Shown here: piece after piece, positions 52,737 through 61,719 of the stretch
How the letters are laid out: each line of letters begins with the position of its first letter
Position numbering within the stretch: the first letter of the stretch is position 1
NCBI GenBank assembly: GCA_023422005.1
Contig: JAEZSC010000186.1
Coordinates: forward strand, 1 to 64,000
Direction of reading: 5' to 3'
DNA length: 64,000 bases
Source: Bacillota bacterium
GTDB lineage: Bacteria; Bacillota; Clostridia; Christensenellales; UMGS416
The notes under the pieces: model-generated
Database searches by the model: none
What the model saw: the letters and a program-made list of their open reading frames with translations, nothing else
What the model was told of the DNA's origin: nothing
Made by a program: the position numbers and the translations under genes

Positions 52737-54044
52737 ATGCAGATACTCCAAATGATCAAATCCAGTCTGGACTACATCGAGCACAATCTCAAAACCGACA
52801 TAACGGCTGAGGAACTGGCGAAGATGTCGAATTACTCGACATTCCATTTTTGCCGCCTGTTTTCATCGGTGATGGACTCGTCTGTTTCGGGCTATATACT
52901 CAAGCGTCGTCTTGATCACGCCCTCAGCGAAATTGCCGATGGGAAAAAGGCCATTGATGTGGTGTCGGAATACGGGTTTGAAACATATGCGGGGTTCTAT
53001 AAGGCTTTCACCAAAATGTATGGTTGCTCTCCGAAAAAGTATCTTTCGATCTATAGGCATCACAGACCCAAAAAACCGGAGGTGGCAGACATGTATACGG
53101 AGAAAGAATTGCGCAAAATCCTTGAAAATTGGGACATTGAAAGCGGTATACCGATTGGCGGCATCCCTGTGATGGGAGGGGCGAAAGTATCCGGCAGCGT
53201 ATGGATGGTTGGCAGCGACTACATCCTGAAAACCGGCAGCCGCGAAAAGCTCATGAAAAATCTGAAAGTTGCGAAAGCTCTCGCAAAGCAGGGCTTTGCC
53301 GCTGCCCTGCCTGTACCGTTGAAAACGGGAGCCGAATATCTGGATGGCGAGCAGCTTTTTGTCTTGGCCCATGGTATCAAAGGCAGCCCGCTCCCCAGGT
53401 CCGATATGTTCGGGAGCAACAGGGTTGGCTTCGGCATCGAATACGGGAAAAGCATTGCCCGGCTTCATAAGGCGCTGAGAGAAGTGGGAAGTGAAGTCTT
53501 GCCGGATGAGGTCAATCTGTACCAAACCATATCGGAGTGGGCGCTTCCGAATGTACGCCGGCAGAACGTGCAATGGAGCATGGGCCTGGATGAGGGATTC
53601 TTTAAGGACTATACCGACACCTTTGGGGAACTGTTTGATAAACTGCCAAAGCAGCTCATTCACCGGGACCCCAACCCTGGCAACATCTTATTTTGTGATG
53701 ATGAGGTGAGCGGATTCGTGGATTTCGATCTAAGCGAGGTCAACGTCCGTTTGTGGGATGCTTGCTACTGCGCAACCGGAATACTTTCCGAAGCCGGTGA
53801 AGAGGCATATGAGCGTTGGTTTGATATTCTTGGCGGGATTCTGCATGGGTATGATAGCGAGAGCAGGCTGACACAGGAAGAGAAGCAGGCTGTGTTTTAT
53901 GTGATTTGCTCCATTGAGATGATCTGCGTCGCTTATTTTGATAGCCAGGAAGAATACAGGCAGCTTGCCAAAACCAGTCGTGGAATGCTCCTGTATATAG
54001 CGAACAACAAAGAAAAGATCCAGCAAATCATTGAGCCGCAGTGA
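52737..54044 (+). CDS. AraC-type HTH fused to an APH-like kinase
   Basis: 435 residues. Residues 1-105 form an AraC/XylS DNA-binding domain (TAEELAKMSNYSTFHFCRLF, then DVVSEYGFETYAGFYKAFTK). Residues 150-430 form an aminoglycoside phosphotransferase-fold kinase: QLIHRDPNPGNILF is the catalytic loop (HxDxxxxN) and GFVDFDLSEVN supplies the metal-binding Asp. The kinase may sense or modify the small-molecule ligand. RBS GGAGAGGGG. The gene is much lower in GC than its neighbours, a sign of transfer. Convergent with hypE; the stops are six bases apart. Confidence 0.85.
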   Translation: MQILQMIKSSLDYIEHNLKTDITAEELAKMSNYSTFHFCRLFSSVMDSSVSGYILKRRLDHALSEIADGKKAIDVVSEYGFETYAGFYKAFTKMYGCSPKKYLSIYRHHRPKKPEVADMYTEKELRKILENWDIESGIPIGGIPVMGGAKVSGSVWMVGSDYILKTGSREKLMKNLKVAKALAKQGFAAALPVPLKTGAEYLDGEQLFVLAHGIKGSPLPRSDMFGSNRVGFGIEYGKSIARLHKALREVGSEVLPDEVNLYQTISEWALPNVRRQNVQWSMGLDEGFFKDYTDTFGELFDKLPKQLIHRDPNPGNILFCDDEVSGFVDFDLSEVNVRLWDACYCATGILSEAGEEAYERWFDILGGILHGYDSESRLTQEEKQAVFYVICSIEMICVAYFDSQEEYRQLAKTSRGMLLYIANNKEKIQQIIEPQ

Positions 54045-54049
54045 CGGCC

Positions 54050-55021
54050 CTAGCAGATTCTAGGCAGCCCTTCTCCGGCCAGCGGCCTTATGGTTCGTCT
54101 CCCCCCCAAGGCCGTGGCGATGGACGCGCCGCACCCCTGGGCCACGCGCCCGATGATCGCGGCGTTCTCGCCATAGGGAGAGGCCCGCAGCAGGCCCAGC
54201 GCCTTCTGCGCGTCCTCCCGCGCCACCAGGAATACCATCTTCCCCTCGTTGCCCATATACAACGGGTCCAGACCAAGGATCGAGCAGAAGCCCCGCACCG
54301 CCGGGCTCACCGGCAAGCTGGCGTCCAGCTCCAGCGCTACGTTGTACTGATGCGATAGCTCGTGCAGCACAGTGCCCAGGCCGCCGCGGGTGGCGTCGCG
54401 CATGGCGCGTATGGCCACGCCCGCGTCCAGCAGCGAGCGCACCATAGAGTTGAGCGGTGCGCAGTCGCTGCGGATGTCATTTTCCACGCCCATACGGGCG
54501 GAAAGGATGGCCGCGTGGTGCTCGCCCAATGTGCCCGAGAGCAGTATGGCGTCGCCGTCTTGCGGCGGCAGCGGGCGGTGGCCGGGGTGCACCGCGCTGA
54601 TGCCGGCGGTGTTGATGATCAGGCCGCCGCGGCCTTCCACAACCTTGGTGTCGCCGGTCACGACGCTGACGCCGGCTTCGGCGGCGGCCCGGGCCATGGA
54701 ATCCACGACGCGCTCCAGCGTCTCAATCTCCAGGCCCTCTTCCAGCACGAAGGCGGCGCTCAGGTATTGCGGGGTGGCCCCGGCGGTCAGCAGATCGTTG
54801 ACGGTGCCGCACACGGCCAGTTCGCCGATGTCGCCGCCGGGGAAGAACAGCGGCTGCACGACGAAACTGTCGGTCGTGAAGGCCGTTGAGCCCGAGAGGT
54901 TCAGTATCGCGGCGTCGCCGCCCTGGCGCAGCAGAGGGTTGTCCAGGCGGCGCTTGAACACCGTATCGATGAGATCGGCCATCACCGAGCCGCCGCCACC
55001 GTGGGACATGTTGATCCGCAT
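54050..55021 (-). CDS. hypE: HypE, hydrogenase maturation carbamoyl dehydratase
   Basis: Converts the carbamoyl group received from HypF on its C-terminal cysteine into a thiocyanate that supplies the CN ligands of the [NiFe] site. 323 residues; GGDAAILNLSGSTAFTTDSF is the ATP-binding region and the protein ends in PRIC, the required terminal cysteine. ATG at 55021 follows AAGGAGG. Last gene of the hyp cluster. Confidence 0.96.
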   Translation of the reverse strand: MRINMSHGGGGSVMADLIDTVFKRRLDNPLLRQGGDAAILNLSGSTAFTTDSFVVQPLFFPGGDIGELAVCGTVNDLLTAGATPQYLSAAFVLEEGLEIETLERVVDSMARAAAEAGVSVVTGDTKVVEGRGGLIINTAGISAVHPGHRPLPPQDGDAILLSGTLGEHHAAILSARMGVENDIRSDCAPLNSMVRSLLDAGVAIRAMRDATRGGLGTVLHELSHQYNVALELDASLPVSPAVRGFCSILGLDPLYMGNEGKMVFLVAREDAQKALGLLRASPYGENAAIIGRVAQGCGASIATALGGRRTIRPLAGEGLPRIC

Positions 55022-55057
55022 AGATGGTCCTCCTTGCGAACTTCTGTAATACATCCA

Positions 55058-55079
55058 ATCGCCGCCAACTGGCGGCGAT
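55058..55079 (-). other. Hairpin between hypD and hypE
   Basis: ATCGCCGCCA and TGGCGGCGAT form a perfect 10-bp stem with a two-base loop within the 111-base gap. There is no T-run, so an RNA processing or stability element is more likely than a terminator. Confidence 0.4.
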
Positions 55080-55132
55080 GCTCGGCGTCTTCAGCGCCGA
55101 CCGGCAATGCTATCACATCGGCAAAGCCGACG

Positions 55133-56191
55133 TTACCGCATTGCCTGCGAGGCCTCCCGGTTGGAATACCATATTCCACACGCCCCCTCCTCGGACACCA
55201 TGCACGCGCCCAGCGGATTGCTGGGCGTGCAATGGCCGAACATCGGGCACGCGTCGGGGTGGATGCGCCCGCGCAGCACGTCGGCGCAGCGGCACGGAGT
55301 GGCGCTCTCGGCCTCGGCGATGTCGCGGGAACCGGCGTCCAGGGCCGCGAATTTGCCGCGCAGATAAAGCCCCGACTGCGGGATCACGCCCAAGCCCCGC
55401 CAGTGGGCGTCCCCCGGCTGCAATGCCTGGGCCAGCAGCGCCTGGGCGCGGGGGTTGCCGGCGGCGCTCACGGCCTCGGGGTACAGGTTCTGCACCCGGG
55501 CCTCGCCGCGTTGGCACTGGCGCACCAGCGCCAGCACCGCCATCACCAGGTGTTCGGGCTCAAAGCCCGCCACGGCCATGGGTTTGCGGCGGCTCTCGCA
55601 CAACGGGCCATAAGCGTCTGCACCGAGGATTGTGCTGACGTGGCCGGGGCAGAGGAAGCCGTCGATGGCGTTTTCACTGTGGCACAGCGCGTCCATGGCC
55701 GGCAAAATGGCTTTCAGCGACGTCAGGAAGGTCAGGTTCCTCAGGTTTAATTTGAGCGCCTGCTGCGCGGCCAGCGCCCACGCCGGCGCCGTGGTTTCAA
55801 AGCCCACCGCCGCCGCCACGAAGCGCGTGTCCGGCTGGTCCTTGGCCAGCTCCACGGCCTGGAAGGGCGAATAGATCATGCGGAAGGCCGCGCCGTCGCC
55901 CCGGCGGCTCATCAGCGACCCGCGCCGCCCCGGCACCTTGAGCATGTCGCCGAAGCTCAGCACGCAGGTGTCGGGGGAGAGGGCGTAATCCAGCAGCCGG
56001 TCGATGACGCCCTCGGACGTTACGCACACCGGGCAGCCGGGGCCGGACACCAGGCGGATGGCCGGGGGCAGCACATCTCGCAGGCCGCTGCGGAAGATGG
56101 CCGCCGTGTGGGTGCCGCATACTTCCATGAAGGTCAGCGGCCGGCCGTCGTAGGCTTTTAGTTCCGCCAGTGAGCGTTCAAGGGCCGTCAT
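55133..56191 (-). CDS. hypD: HypD, hydrogenase Fe(CN)2CO assembly protein
   Basis: Scaffold for assembly of the iron centre, 352 residues. Conserved blocks are FMEVCGTHTAAIFRSGL, VSGPGCPVCVT, FCPGHVSTILGADAYGPL and the C-terminal cysteines in TPCRCADVLRG and GACGIWY that hold the [4Fe-4S] cluster. ATG at 56191 has GAGGAGG six bases upstream and overlaps the end of hypC by 14 bases. Confidence 0.95.
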   Translation of the reverse strand: MTALERSLAELKAYDGRPLTFMEVCGTHTAAIFRSGLRDVLPPAIRLVSGPGCPVCVTSEGVIDRLLDYALSPDTCVLSFGDMLKVPGRRGSLMSRRGDGAAFRMIYSPFQAVELAKDQPDTRFVAAAVGFETTAPAWALAAQQALKLNLRNLTFLTSLKAILPAMDALCHSENAIDGFLCPGHVSTILGADAYGPLCESRRKPMAVAGFEPEHLVMAVLALVRQCQRGEARVQNLYPEAVSAAGNPRAQALLAQALQPGDAHWRGLGVIPQSGLYLRGKFAALDAGSRDIAEAESATPCRCADVLRGRIHPDACPMFGHCTPSNPLGACMVSEEGACGIWYSNREASQAMR

Positions 56192-56405
56192 GCAGGGCCT
56201 CCTCGATGTCACGCAGCAGCTCGGCCAGCTCCCGCGCCCGCTCGGGGTGCAGCACCTCGATGGCCAGACCCGCGTGGGTCAGCACCCAGTCGCCCACTTT
56301 TGTGTCCAGCAAACCGATGTTGGCACGGATGCGGTTGCCGTTTATATCCACGACGGCGGTGTCGTTCTCTATGCTGACAATCTGTCCGGGTGTTGCGACG
56401 CACAT
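56178..56405 (-). CDS. hypC: HypC, hydrogenase maturation chaperone
   Basis: 75 residues starting MCVATPGQIVSI; Cys2 is the iron-binding residue. It delivers the Fe(CN)2CO unit together with HypD. The start codon follows directly on the hypF stop. Confidence 0.95.
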   Translation of the reverse strand: MCVATPGQIVSIENDTAVVDINGNRIRANIGLLDTKVGDWVLTHAGLAIEVLHPERARELAELLRDIEEALHDGP

Positions 56406-58670
56406 CTATAAACCTTCTTTCCTTCGTTCCGCTGCGACGAAGGCCTGGCCCAGGGCCAAGCCGCCGTCGTTGCACGGCACGGCGTTGTTGGTGTACACGC
56501 TGAAACCGTCCTGAACCAAAAGCACCCGAAGGGTGCGCAGCAGCAGCGCGTTCTGGAACACACCGCCGGTCAGCGCGACGGTGTTTACGCCCGTCTGCTC
56601 CCGCACGCGGCGGCACACCCGGGCTGCGGCCCGCGCCAGCGCCCGGTGAAACCCGAGGGGCTTCGCCCCCTTTGGCCGTTTCTGTTGGGGTTGTGGATCG
56701 TTCAGCAGTTCCGCGATGACTGGCCGGTGATCCAGCAACAGCAGGCCGTCCTGCTCCAGTATATCAAATTCCATTGGGGTTTCCGGTATCCCCAGCGACA
56801 ATGCCTCTGCCGCGGCGGTTTCCAGCGCCACGGCGCACTGGCCCTCGTAGCCGTTGGTATCGCATAAGCCCAGCAGCATAGCCGACGCGTCAAACAGGCG
56901 GCCCAGGCCGCTGTAGCGGGCGGTGTTCACACGGTTGGCGATGGCTGCCCGCAGCAGATCGGCCCCCTCGAAGCTCAGCTTGTCGGGGGCTTCGCCCCTT
57001 CCTGCGGCATGTAAATAGGCAAGAGCAGCTTTTCTGGCGTCCCGCGCGGCGCTGTCGCCGCCGGCCAGCTCCACCGGCAGCGCGCTGCCCACGCGGCGGT
57101 ATGCCGCGCCTTCACACAGCAGGAATTCCCCACCCCATATGGAGCCGTCGTCGCCGTAGCCGGTGCCGTCGAAGGCCAGGCCCAGCACCGGCCCGTGCAG
57201 GTGGTGCTCGGCCATCACCGAGGCCACATGGGCATGGTGGTGCTGCACCTGCACAAGGGGAAGGCCGGTGCGCCGGGCAAAGGCGCTGGAGAGATAGCCC
57301 GGATGCAGATCGCACGCGCCCAACTCCGGACGGATGCCGAACAGCCGCTGCATGTGCTCATAATTGGCGGCGTAGGCATCGGCCACGGCCTCCACCTCGA
57401 AGTCGCCAAAGTAGGAGCTCAGATAGGCCGAGCGGCCCCGCAGCAGGCAGAAGGCCGACTTCAAGTCGCTGCCGAACCCCACAATGGGTGTGGGGGATGC
57501 CTGCTGAAGCTCGACCGGCAGCGGCGCGTAACCCCGGGCGCGGCGGCTGGGCTGCGGGCCCAGGGCGGTCACGCGGGCCACCGAATCGTCCAGCCGGGTT
57601 ACGATGGGCCGGTCGTGATGCAGCACTCCGTCCAATGGACCGTCCGTCGTCAGCCATGCCAGCATCTCGTCGTCCCGGTGGATCTCCGGTTGGCCGCTGC
57701 GGTTGGCGCTGGTCATCACGAGCGCGCCGAGGGGTTCCAGAAGCAGCGCCTGCACCGGCGCGTAGGGCAGGAATGCCCCTGTCAAAGGTGTATCCCCTAG
57801 CGTCGGAGCGAAGGGCGCACCCACGGTCTCCAATAATGCGATCGGCCGGGCGGGGGAGCGCAGCAGCGCTTCCTCGCCGTCGGAAGCCTCGCAATATTTC
57901 CTCAGAGTGTCCATGTCTCGGAACATCACGGCGAAGGGCTTCTGTTCTCTGTGCTTGAGCTCCCGCAGGCGGCGTATGGCCCTGTCGTCGAAGGGACTGC
58001 ACGCCAGGTGATAGCCGCCGATGCCCTTGACCGCGACGATGCCGCCGGCCTGCAGCGCGGCGATGGCCCGCTGCAGCGCGTCCTCCCGCTTCCAGGTGAG
58101 CCCTTGCTGATCCGTGTAGCCCAGCACCGGCCCGCACACGGGGCACGCGATGGTCTGCGCGTGGAAGCGCCGGTCGGTTGGATCGTCGTATTCACGCTGG
58201 CATTCGGGGCACATGGGAAAGCTCGCCATGGACGTGGTCGCCCGGTCATAGGGCGCGCCGGTCAGTATGCTGTAGCGCGGGCCGCACACGGCGCAGCTGA
58301 TGAAGGGGTGCCGGAAGCGCCGGTTGTGGGGGTCGAAGAGCTCCCTCTCGCAATCCGGGCACATGGGCAGGTCGGCGGACAGCAGGTCCACCGCGCCGCC
58401 GGCACTGGTTTGGATCGTAAAGGAAGATAAATCCTCATCGGGGATGACTTGCGTGGCGATGTGGGTGATGCGGGCCTGGGCCGGAGCCTCGGCGCGCAGT
58501 GCGGCCAAAAAGGCGTTCAAGGCGGCTTGGTCGGCGTTGAGCAGCAGTTCCACGTTGCTGCCCACGTTGCGCACCGTGCCGCCAAGCGCGAAGCGCGCCG
58601 CCAGGCGTGCCAGCAGCGGGCGCATGCCCACACCCTGTACAACGCCTTCGATGGAAACCCGGAAAGTCAT
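56406..58670 (-). CDS. hypF: HypF, carbamoyltransferase
   Basis: Makes carbamoyl-adenylate from carbamoyl phosphate and transfers it to HypE. 754 residues in the usual order: acylphosphatase domain (GVVQGVGMRPLLARL), two zinc fingers (CPDCERELF, CAVCGP, CPECQREY, CPVCGP), YrdC-like domain (ALQAGGIVAVKGIGGYHLAC) and Kae1-like domain with VQHHHAHVASVMAEH. Overlaps hypB by four bases. Confidence 0.96.
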   Translation of the reverse strand: MTFRVSIEGVVQGVGMRPLLARLAARFALGGTVRNVGSNVELLLNADQAALNAFLAALRAEAPAQARITHIATQVIPDEDLSSFTIQTSAGGAVDLLSADLPMCPDCERELFDPHNRRFRHPFISCAVCGPRYSILTGAPYDRATTSMASFPMCPECQREYDDPTDRRFHAQTIACPVCGPVLGYTDQQGLTWKREDALQRAIAALQAGGIVAVKGIGGYHLACSPFDDRAIRRLRELKHREQKPFAVMFRDMDTLRKYCEASDGEEALLRSPARPIALLETVGAPFAPTLGDTPLTGAFLPYAPVQALLLEPLGALVMTSANRSGQPEIHRDDEMLAWLTTDGPLDGVLHHDRPIVTRLDDSVARVTALGPQPSRRARGYAPLPVELQQASPTPIVGFGSDLKSAFCLLRGRSAYLSSYFGDFEVEAVADAYAANYEHMQRLFGIRPELGACDLHPGYLSSAFARRTGLPLVQVQHHHAHVASVMAEHHLHGPVLGLAFDGTGYGDDGSIWGGEFLLCEGAAYRRVGSALPVELAGGDSAARDARKAALAYLHAAGRGEAPDKLSFEGADLLRAAIANRVNTARYSGLGRLFDASAMLLGLCDTNGYEGQCAVALETAAAEALSLGIPETPMEFDILEQDGLLLLDHRPVIAELLNDPQPQQKRPKGAKPLGFHRALARAAARVCRRVREQTGVNTVALTGGVFQNALLLRTLRVLLVQDGFSVYTNNAVPCNDGGLALGQAFVAAERRKEGL

Positions 58671-59326
58671 TTTGCTCCCCGGCGGGCCAGCAGCCAGCGG
58701 ACAACTGCGTCATAGCCTTCCTTGGTCTTGCCGCTGACCGGGAACAGCGGCGCCTGGGGGTTCACCGCCCGCAGGCCTTTGGTGAAGAAGTCCAGGTCGA
58801 AATCCACATAGGGGATCAGGTCGCACTTGTTGAGCAGGATCAGGTCGGCCTTCTCGAAGGCCAGCGGATATTTGTATGGTTTATCGCTGCCCTCGGTCAC
58901 GGTCACGATCAGCAGCTTCAGGTGTTCGCCGATGTTAAACTCAGCGGGGCATACGAGGTTGCCCACGTTTTCCACAAAAAGCCAGCTGCCGTCGGCCAGC
59001 TTCAGCGAATCGGCGGCCTGCTCTATGACCCAGGCGTCCAGATGGCAGGCCCCCTGGGTGTTGATCTGCTGGGCGGACACGCCGTGTTCGTCCAGCTTCC
59101 GGGTGTCGATGTCGCTCTCGATGTCGCCCTCGATGACCGAGACATTACGGCTGCCCAACTGCTCGATCAGGTTCAGCAGGCTGGTGGTCTTGCCCACGCC
59201 CGGCGCGCCCAGCACGTTTACGGCGAAGATGTCGCGGCGGTCGAAGTCGGCGCGAAGGCGGTCGGACACGCGGTCATTCTCGGTGGCGATTTGTTCCATC
59301 ACGGGAACCTTGATGACTTCTTTCAT
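58667..59326 (-). CDS. hypB: HypB, nickel-delivery GTPase
   Basis: 219 residues. P-loop is LGAPGVGKTTSLL and the metal-site cysteine-containing block VGNLVCPAEFNIGEH is present. The His-rich N-terminal nickel store seen in some HypB proteins is absent. It follows a 190-base gap that contains two repeats, unlike the otherwise tightly packed operon. Confidence 0.95.
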   Translation of the reverse strand: MKEVIKVPVMEQIATENDRVSDRLRADFDRRDIFAVNVLGAPGVGKTTSLLNLIEQLGSRNVSVIEGDIESDIDTRKLDEHGVSAQQINTQGACHLDAWVIEQAADSLKLADGSWLFVENVGNLVCPAEFNIGEHLKLLIVTVTEGSDKPYKYPLAFEKADLILLNKCDLIPYVDFDLDFFTKGLRAVNPQAPLFPVSGKTKEGYDAVVRWLLARRGAK

Positions 59327-59374
59327 GGGTTTCTGGCTCCTGTCCAGATCATTTACAAATCTACTTTTAAGTTG

Positions 59375-59410
59375 GCTTCCCCTCGAGGGGAAGCTGTCAC
59401 CGAAGGTGAC
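59375..59410. repeat. Double palindrome between hypA and hypB
   Basis: A perfect 20-base palindrome GCTTCCCCTCGAGGGGAAGC (59375-59394) is followed by GTCACC-GAA-GGTGAC (59396-59410). The arrangement resembles REP-like palindromic units scattered in gut Clostridia genomes; only this copy was seen in the window. Confidence 0.55.
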
Positions 59411-59452
59411 TGATGAGGTGGCTTTTTCTCATCCGGTGTGATGCGCCATCTT

Positions 59453-59495
59453 CCAGGTTGCAGGGGCGAGTAGGATGTACAGCATCCGACCAGCC
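59453..59495. repeat. 43-base intergenic repeat, copy 2 (family B)
   Basis: Same length and ends as the element at 32701. The inner stem is GGATG/CATCC around TACAG here. It lies 22 bases beyond the hypA stop. Confidence 0.65.
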
Positions 59496-59516
59496 CTCTT
59501 GAGCGGAAGGCAATGG

Positions 59517-59867
59517 CTATGTTTCTTTCTCCACTTCTATCGATTCGATCAGCAGTTCGCGGCCCACGTCGGTGGGTTCGCCGTCCACGCCGCAGGCGGG
59601 GCAGTCGAAGCGGAAGAGCCGCCGCTCGAAGAGCTGCCCGCAACTGGGGCAGCGCAGCTTGGGCTTCACACGGCGGATGTCCAGACGAGCGCCGGCGCAC
59701 AGCGTGTCGCCGGCGATCAGGTCGAAATACATCTGTATCGAGTCCGGCACGTAGCCACTCTGATCGCCCACGACCAGCGTGATGCGTCGCACCCTGGCGG
59801 CGCCGTTGGCCCGGGCGTGCTCCTCAGCTGTCTTTATGATCGCTTTCACCAGCGGGTACTCGTGCAC
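59517..59867 (-). CDS. hypA: HypA, nickel metallochaperone
   Basis: 116 residues from the GTG at 59867, which gives the nickel-binding Met-His-Glu N-terminus (MHEYPLVKAII). The ATG at 59879 would put His at position 6 and has no room for a ribosome binding site. Zinc cysteines are in CPSCGQLF and CPACGVDG. It overlaps the end of the ferredoxin subunit gene by 44 bases. Confidence 0.92.
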   Translation of the reverse strand: MHEYPLVKAIIKTAEEHARANGAARVRRITLVVGDQSGYVPDSIQMYFDLIAGDTLCAGARLDIRRVKPKLRCPSCGQLFERRLFRFDCPACGVDGEPTDVGRELLIESIEVEKET

Positions 59868-60192
59868 GGGTGAACACATCCTTTACCGGCTCGCTGGAGG
59901 GAGTCGTGTAGTCGGGTCGCATGGCCAGGCACTTCTTGGGGCATACCTCCACACAGGCGTTGCACTGCACGCAGCGCATGCGCTGGATGGACCACATAAG
60001 GTCGGCCTTTTGCACCTCGATGGCGTTGGCCGGGCAGCGCCTCTGGCAGATGCCGCAATGGATGCACGCGTCGATGTCGATCTCGATGTGGCCGCGAGTG
60101 CGCTCGTACACCTTGGGTTTCTCGGCGGGGTAGCGCACGGTGGCGGGCTTGCCCAGCAGGCTTTTGAACAGTGTTTTTCCGATCTTGAACAT
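59824..60192 (-). CDS. echF: Ech hydrogenase ferredoxin subunit (EchF-like)
   Basis: 122 residues with two [4Fe-4S] motifs, CIHCGICQRRCP and CVQCNACVEVCP, as in EchF/NuoI. It passes electrons from reduced ferredoxin to the hydrogenase small subunit. Last structural subunit before hypA. Confidence 0.9.
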   Translation of the reverse strand: MFKIGKTLFKSLLGKPATVRYPAEKPKVYERTRGHIEIDIDACIHCGICQRRCPANAIEVQKADLMWSIQRMRCVQCNACVEVCPKKCLAMRPDYTTPSSEPVKDVFTRARVPAGESDHKDS

Positions 60193-60205
60193 TGCTTCTT
60201 TAACC

Positions 60206-61288
60206 TTATCTCTCAGTACAGCTAATGCACGGGTCGATTGTCAGGATGAGCACCGGTACATCGGCCAGCTCGCAGCCCTGCAGCGTCTGTATCAGCGCCG
60301 GCAGGTTGGCGAAGGTGGGCGTGCGCACGCGCATGCGGTCCAGGAACTTGGTGCCGTTGGCCTTCACGTAGTAGATCACCTCGCCCCGGGGTTGTTCCAG
60401 GCGGGCGAAGTATTCGCCGTTGGGGTTGCCCTTGAACTTGGTTTCGATCTCGCCGCCGGGCATCATCGCGATGGCCTGCCGGATCAGATGGATGCTTTGG
60501 AACAGCTCGCCGATGCGCACGGCGCAGCGGGCGTAGCAATCGCCATCGGTGCGGGTGACGGGCTCTAGATCCAGCTTGGAATAAGCGGCGTACCCCAGCT
60601 TGCGCATGTCCTGCGCCACGCCGCTGGCCCGCAGCATGGGGCCTACAGCGCCCAGCTTGTAGGCCTGTTCCTTCGTAAGCACGCCCAGGCCGGTCAGGCG
60701 GTGGCGCACCGAGCGGTCCTCCAGAAAGACCTTGGTGATCTCGCGGTATTCCTTCTCGATGTCCATCAGCATGGCGTCGATGCGGTGAAGCATGTCGTCG
60801 GTGATGTCGCGGCGCACACCGCCGATTTTGCAAACCGAGAAGATCACGCGGCCGCCGGTGGTCTCTTCGAAGATGTCCAGAATTTTTTCGCGGATGCGCC
60901 AGCTGTGCATGAACAGGCTTTCAAAACCGAAGGCGTCGGCCAGCAGACCCATCCACAGCGTGTGGCTGTGCATGCGGGAAAGCTCGCACCACACCGTGCG
61001 CAGGAACAGCGCCCGGTCAGGCACCGCGATGTCCATAATGCCTTCGACGGCCTGGCAATAGCCCAGCCCGTGCATGAAGCTGCAGATGCCGCAGATGCGC
61101 TCGGCCACATACACATAATCCACGAAGTCGCGCTTCTCCACGAGCTTTTCCAGCCCGCGGTGCACAAAGCCGATGGAAGGGATGGCCTCCACGACGCGCT
61201 CATCTTCCAGCACCAGATCCAGATGGATGGGCTCGGGCAGCACCGGGTGCTGCGGCCCGAAGGGAATGATCGTGCGCTTGCCGCTCAT
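60206..61288 (-). CDS. echE: Ech-type [NiFe] hydrogenase large subunit (EchE-like)
   Basis: 360 residues, holds the [NiFe] centre. The N-terminal ligand motif is ERICGICS and the C-terminal one DPCISCTER, giving the CxxC pairs. The protein ends directly at DPCxxCxxR, where other large subunits are cleaved, so no C-terminal extension has to be removed. It also matches NuoD-like subunits of complex I. Overlaps echD by four bases. Confidence 0.93.
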   Translation of the reverse strand: MSGKRTIIPFGPQHPVLPEPIHLDLVLEDERVVEAIPSIGFVHRGLEKLVEKRDFVDYVYVAERICGICSFMHGLGYCQAVEGIMDIAVPDRALFLRTVWCELSRMHSHTLWMGLLADAFGFESLFMHSWRIREKILDIFEETTGGRVIFSVCKIGGVRRDITDDMLHRIDAMLMDIEKEYREITKVFLEDRSVRHRLTGLGVLTKEQAYKLGAVGPMLRASGVAQDMRKLGYAAYSKLDLEPVTRTDGDCYARCAVRIGELFQSIHLIRQAIAMMPGGEIETKFKGNPNGEYFARLEQPRGEVIYYVKANGTKFLDRMRVRTPTFANLPALIQTLQGCELADVPVLILTIDPCISCTER

Positions 61289-61719
61289 CGGGGTTCCTCC
61301 TTCTGCGCCACGCTCTCGACGGTCTTCACTTCCAGCGGGGAGCCTACAGCGGCTTCGCCGCTTTCACGCGTTGCCTGCGGAGCGAAGGGCGTCTTGACCG
61401 GCAGCTTGTAGAAGTTGCCCTCGTAGTCCAGCGAAATGTGCTTGATCTTCACACCGAAGAGGTCCTTAAGCTCGTTCTCATAGATGAACGCGCACGGATA
61501 GACGCCGGAGATGCTGGTGATCTCGACATCCGGCGGAATCTCCAGGCGCAACGTCACGAAATCGTATTCGCGGTCAAAGGAATAGGAGATCTCGAACCCA
61601 ACCGCGGTCTTGGTGCACGTGATGGCGACCAGCCGGTAGCTGTCGCGCTCCATGTCGTACACGGTGCGGATGCGGTTTGTCAGGTCCACGGCGATCAGCT
61701 TGTGTGTTTCGTATTTCAT
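61285..61719 (-). CDS. echD: Ech hydrogenase NuoC-like subunit (EchD-like)
   Basis: 144 residues from ATG 61719 (KYETHKLIAVDLTNRI). The C-terminal ENELKDLFGVKIKHISLDYEG block is the complex I 30-kDa signature. It connects the large subunit to the rest of the peripheral arm. Overlaps both neighbours by four bases. Confidence 0.9.
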   Translation of the reverse strand: MKYETHKLIAVDLTNRIRTVYDMERDSYRLVAITCTKTAVGFEISYSFDREYDFVTLRLEIPPDVEITSISGVYPCAFIYENELKDLFGVKIKHISLDYEGNFYKLPVKTPFAPQATRESGEAAVGSPLEVKTVESVAQKEEPR

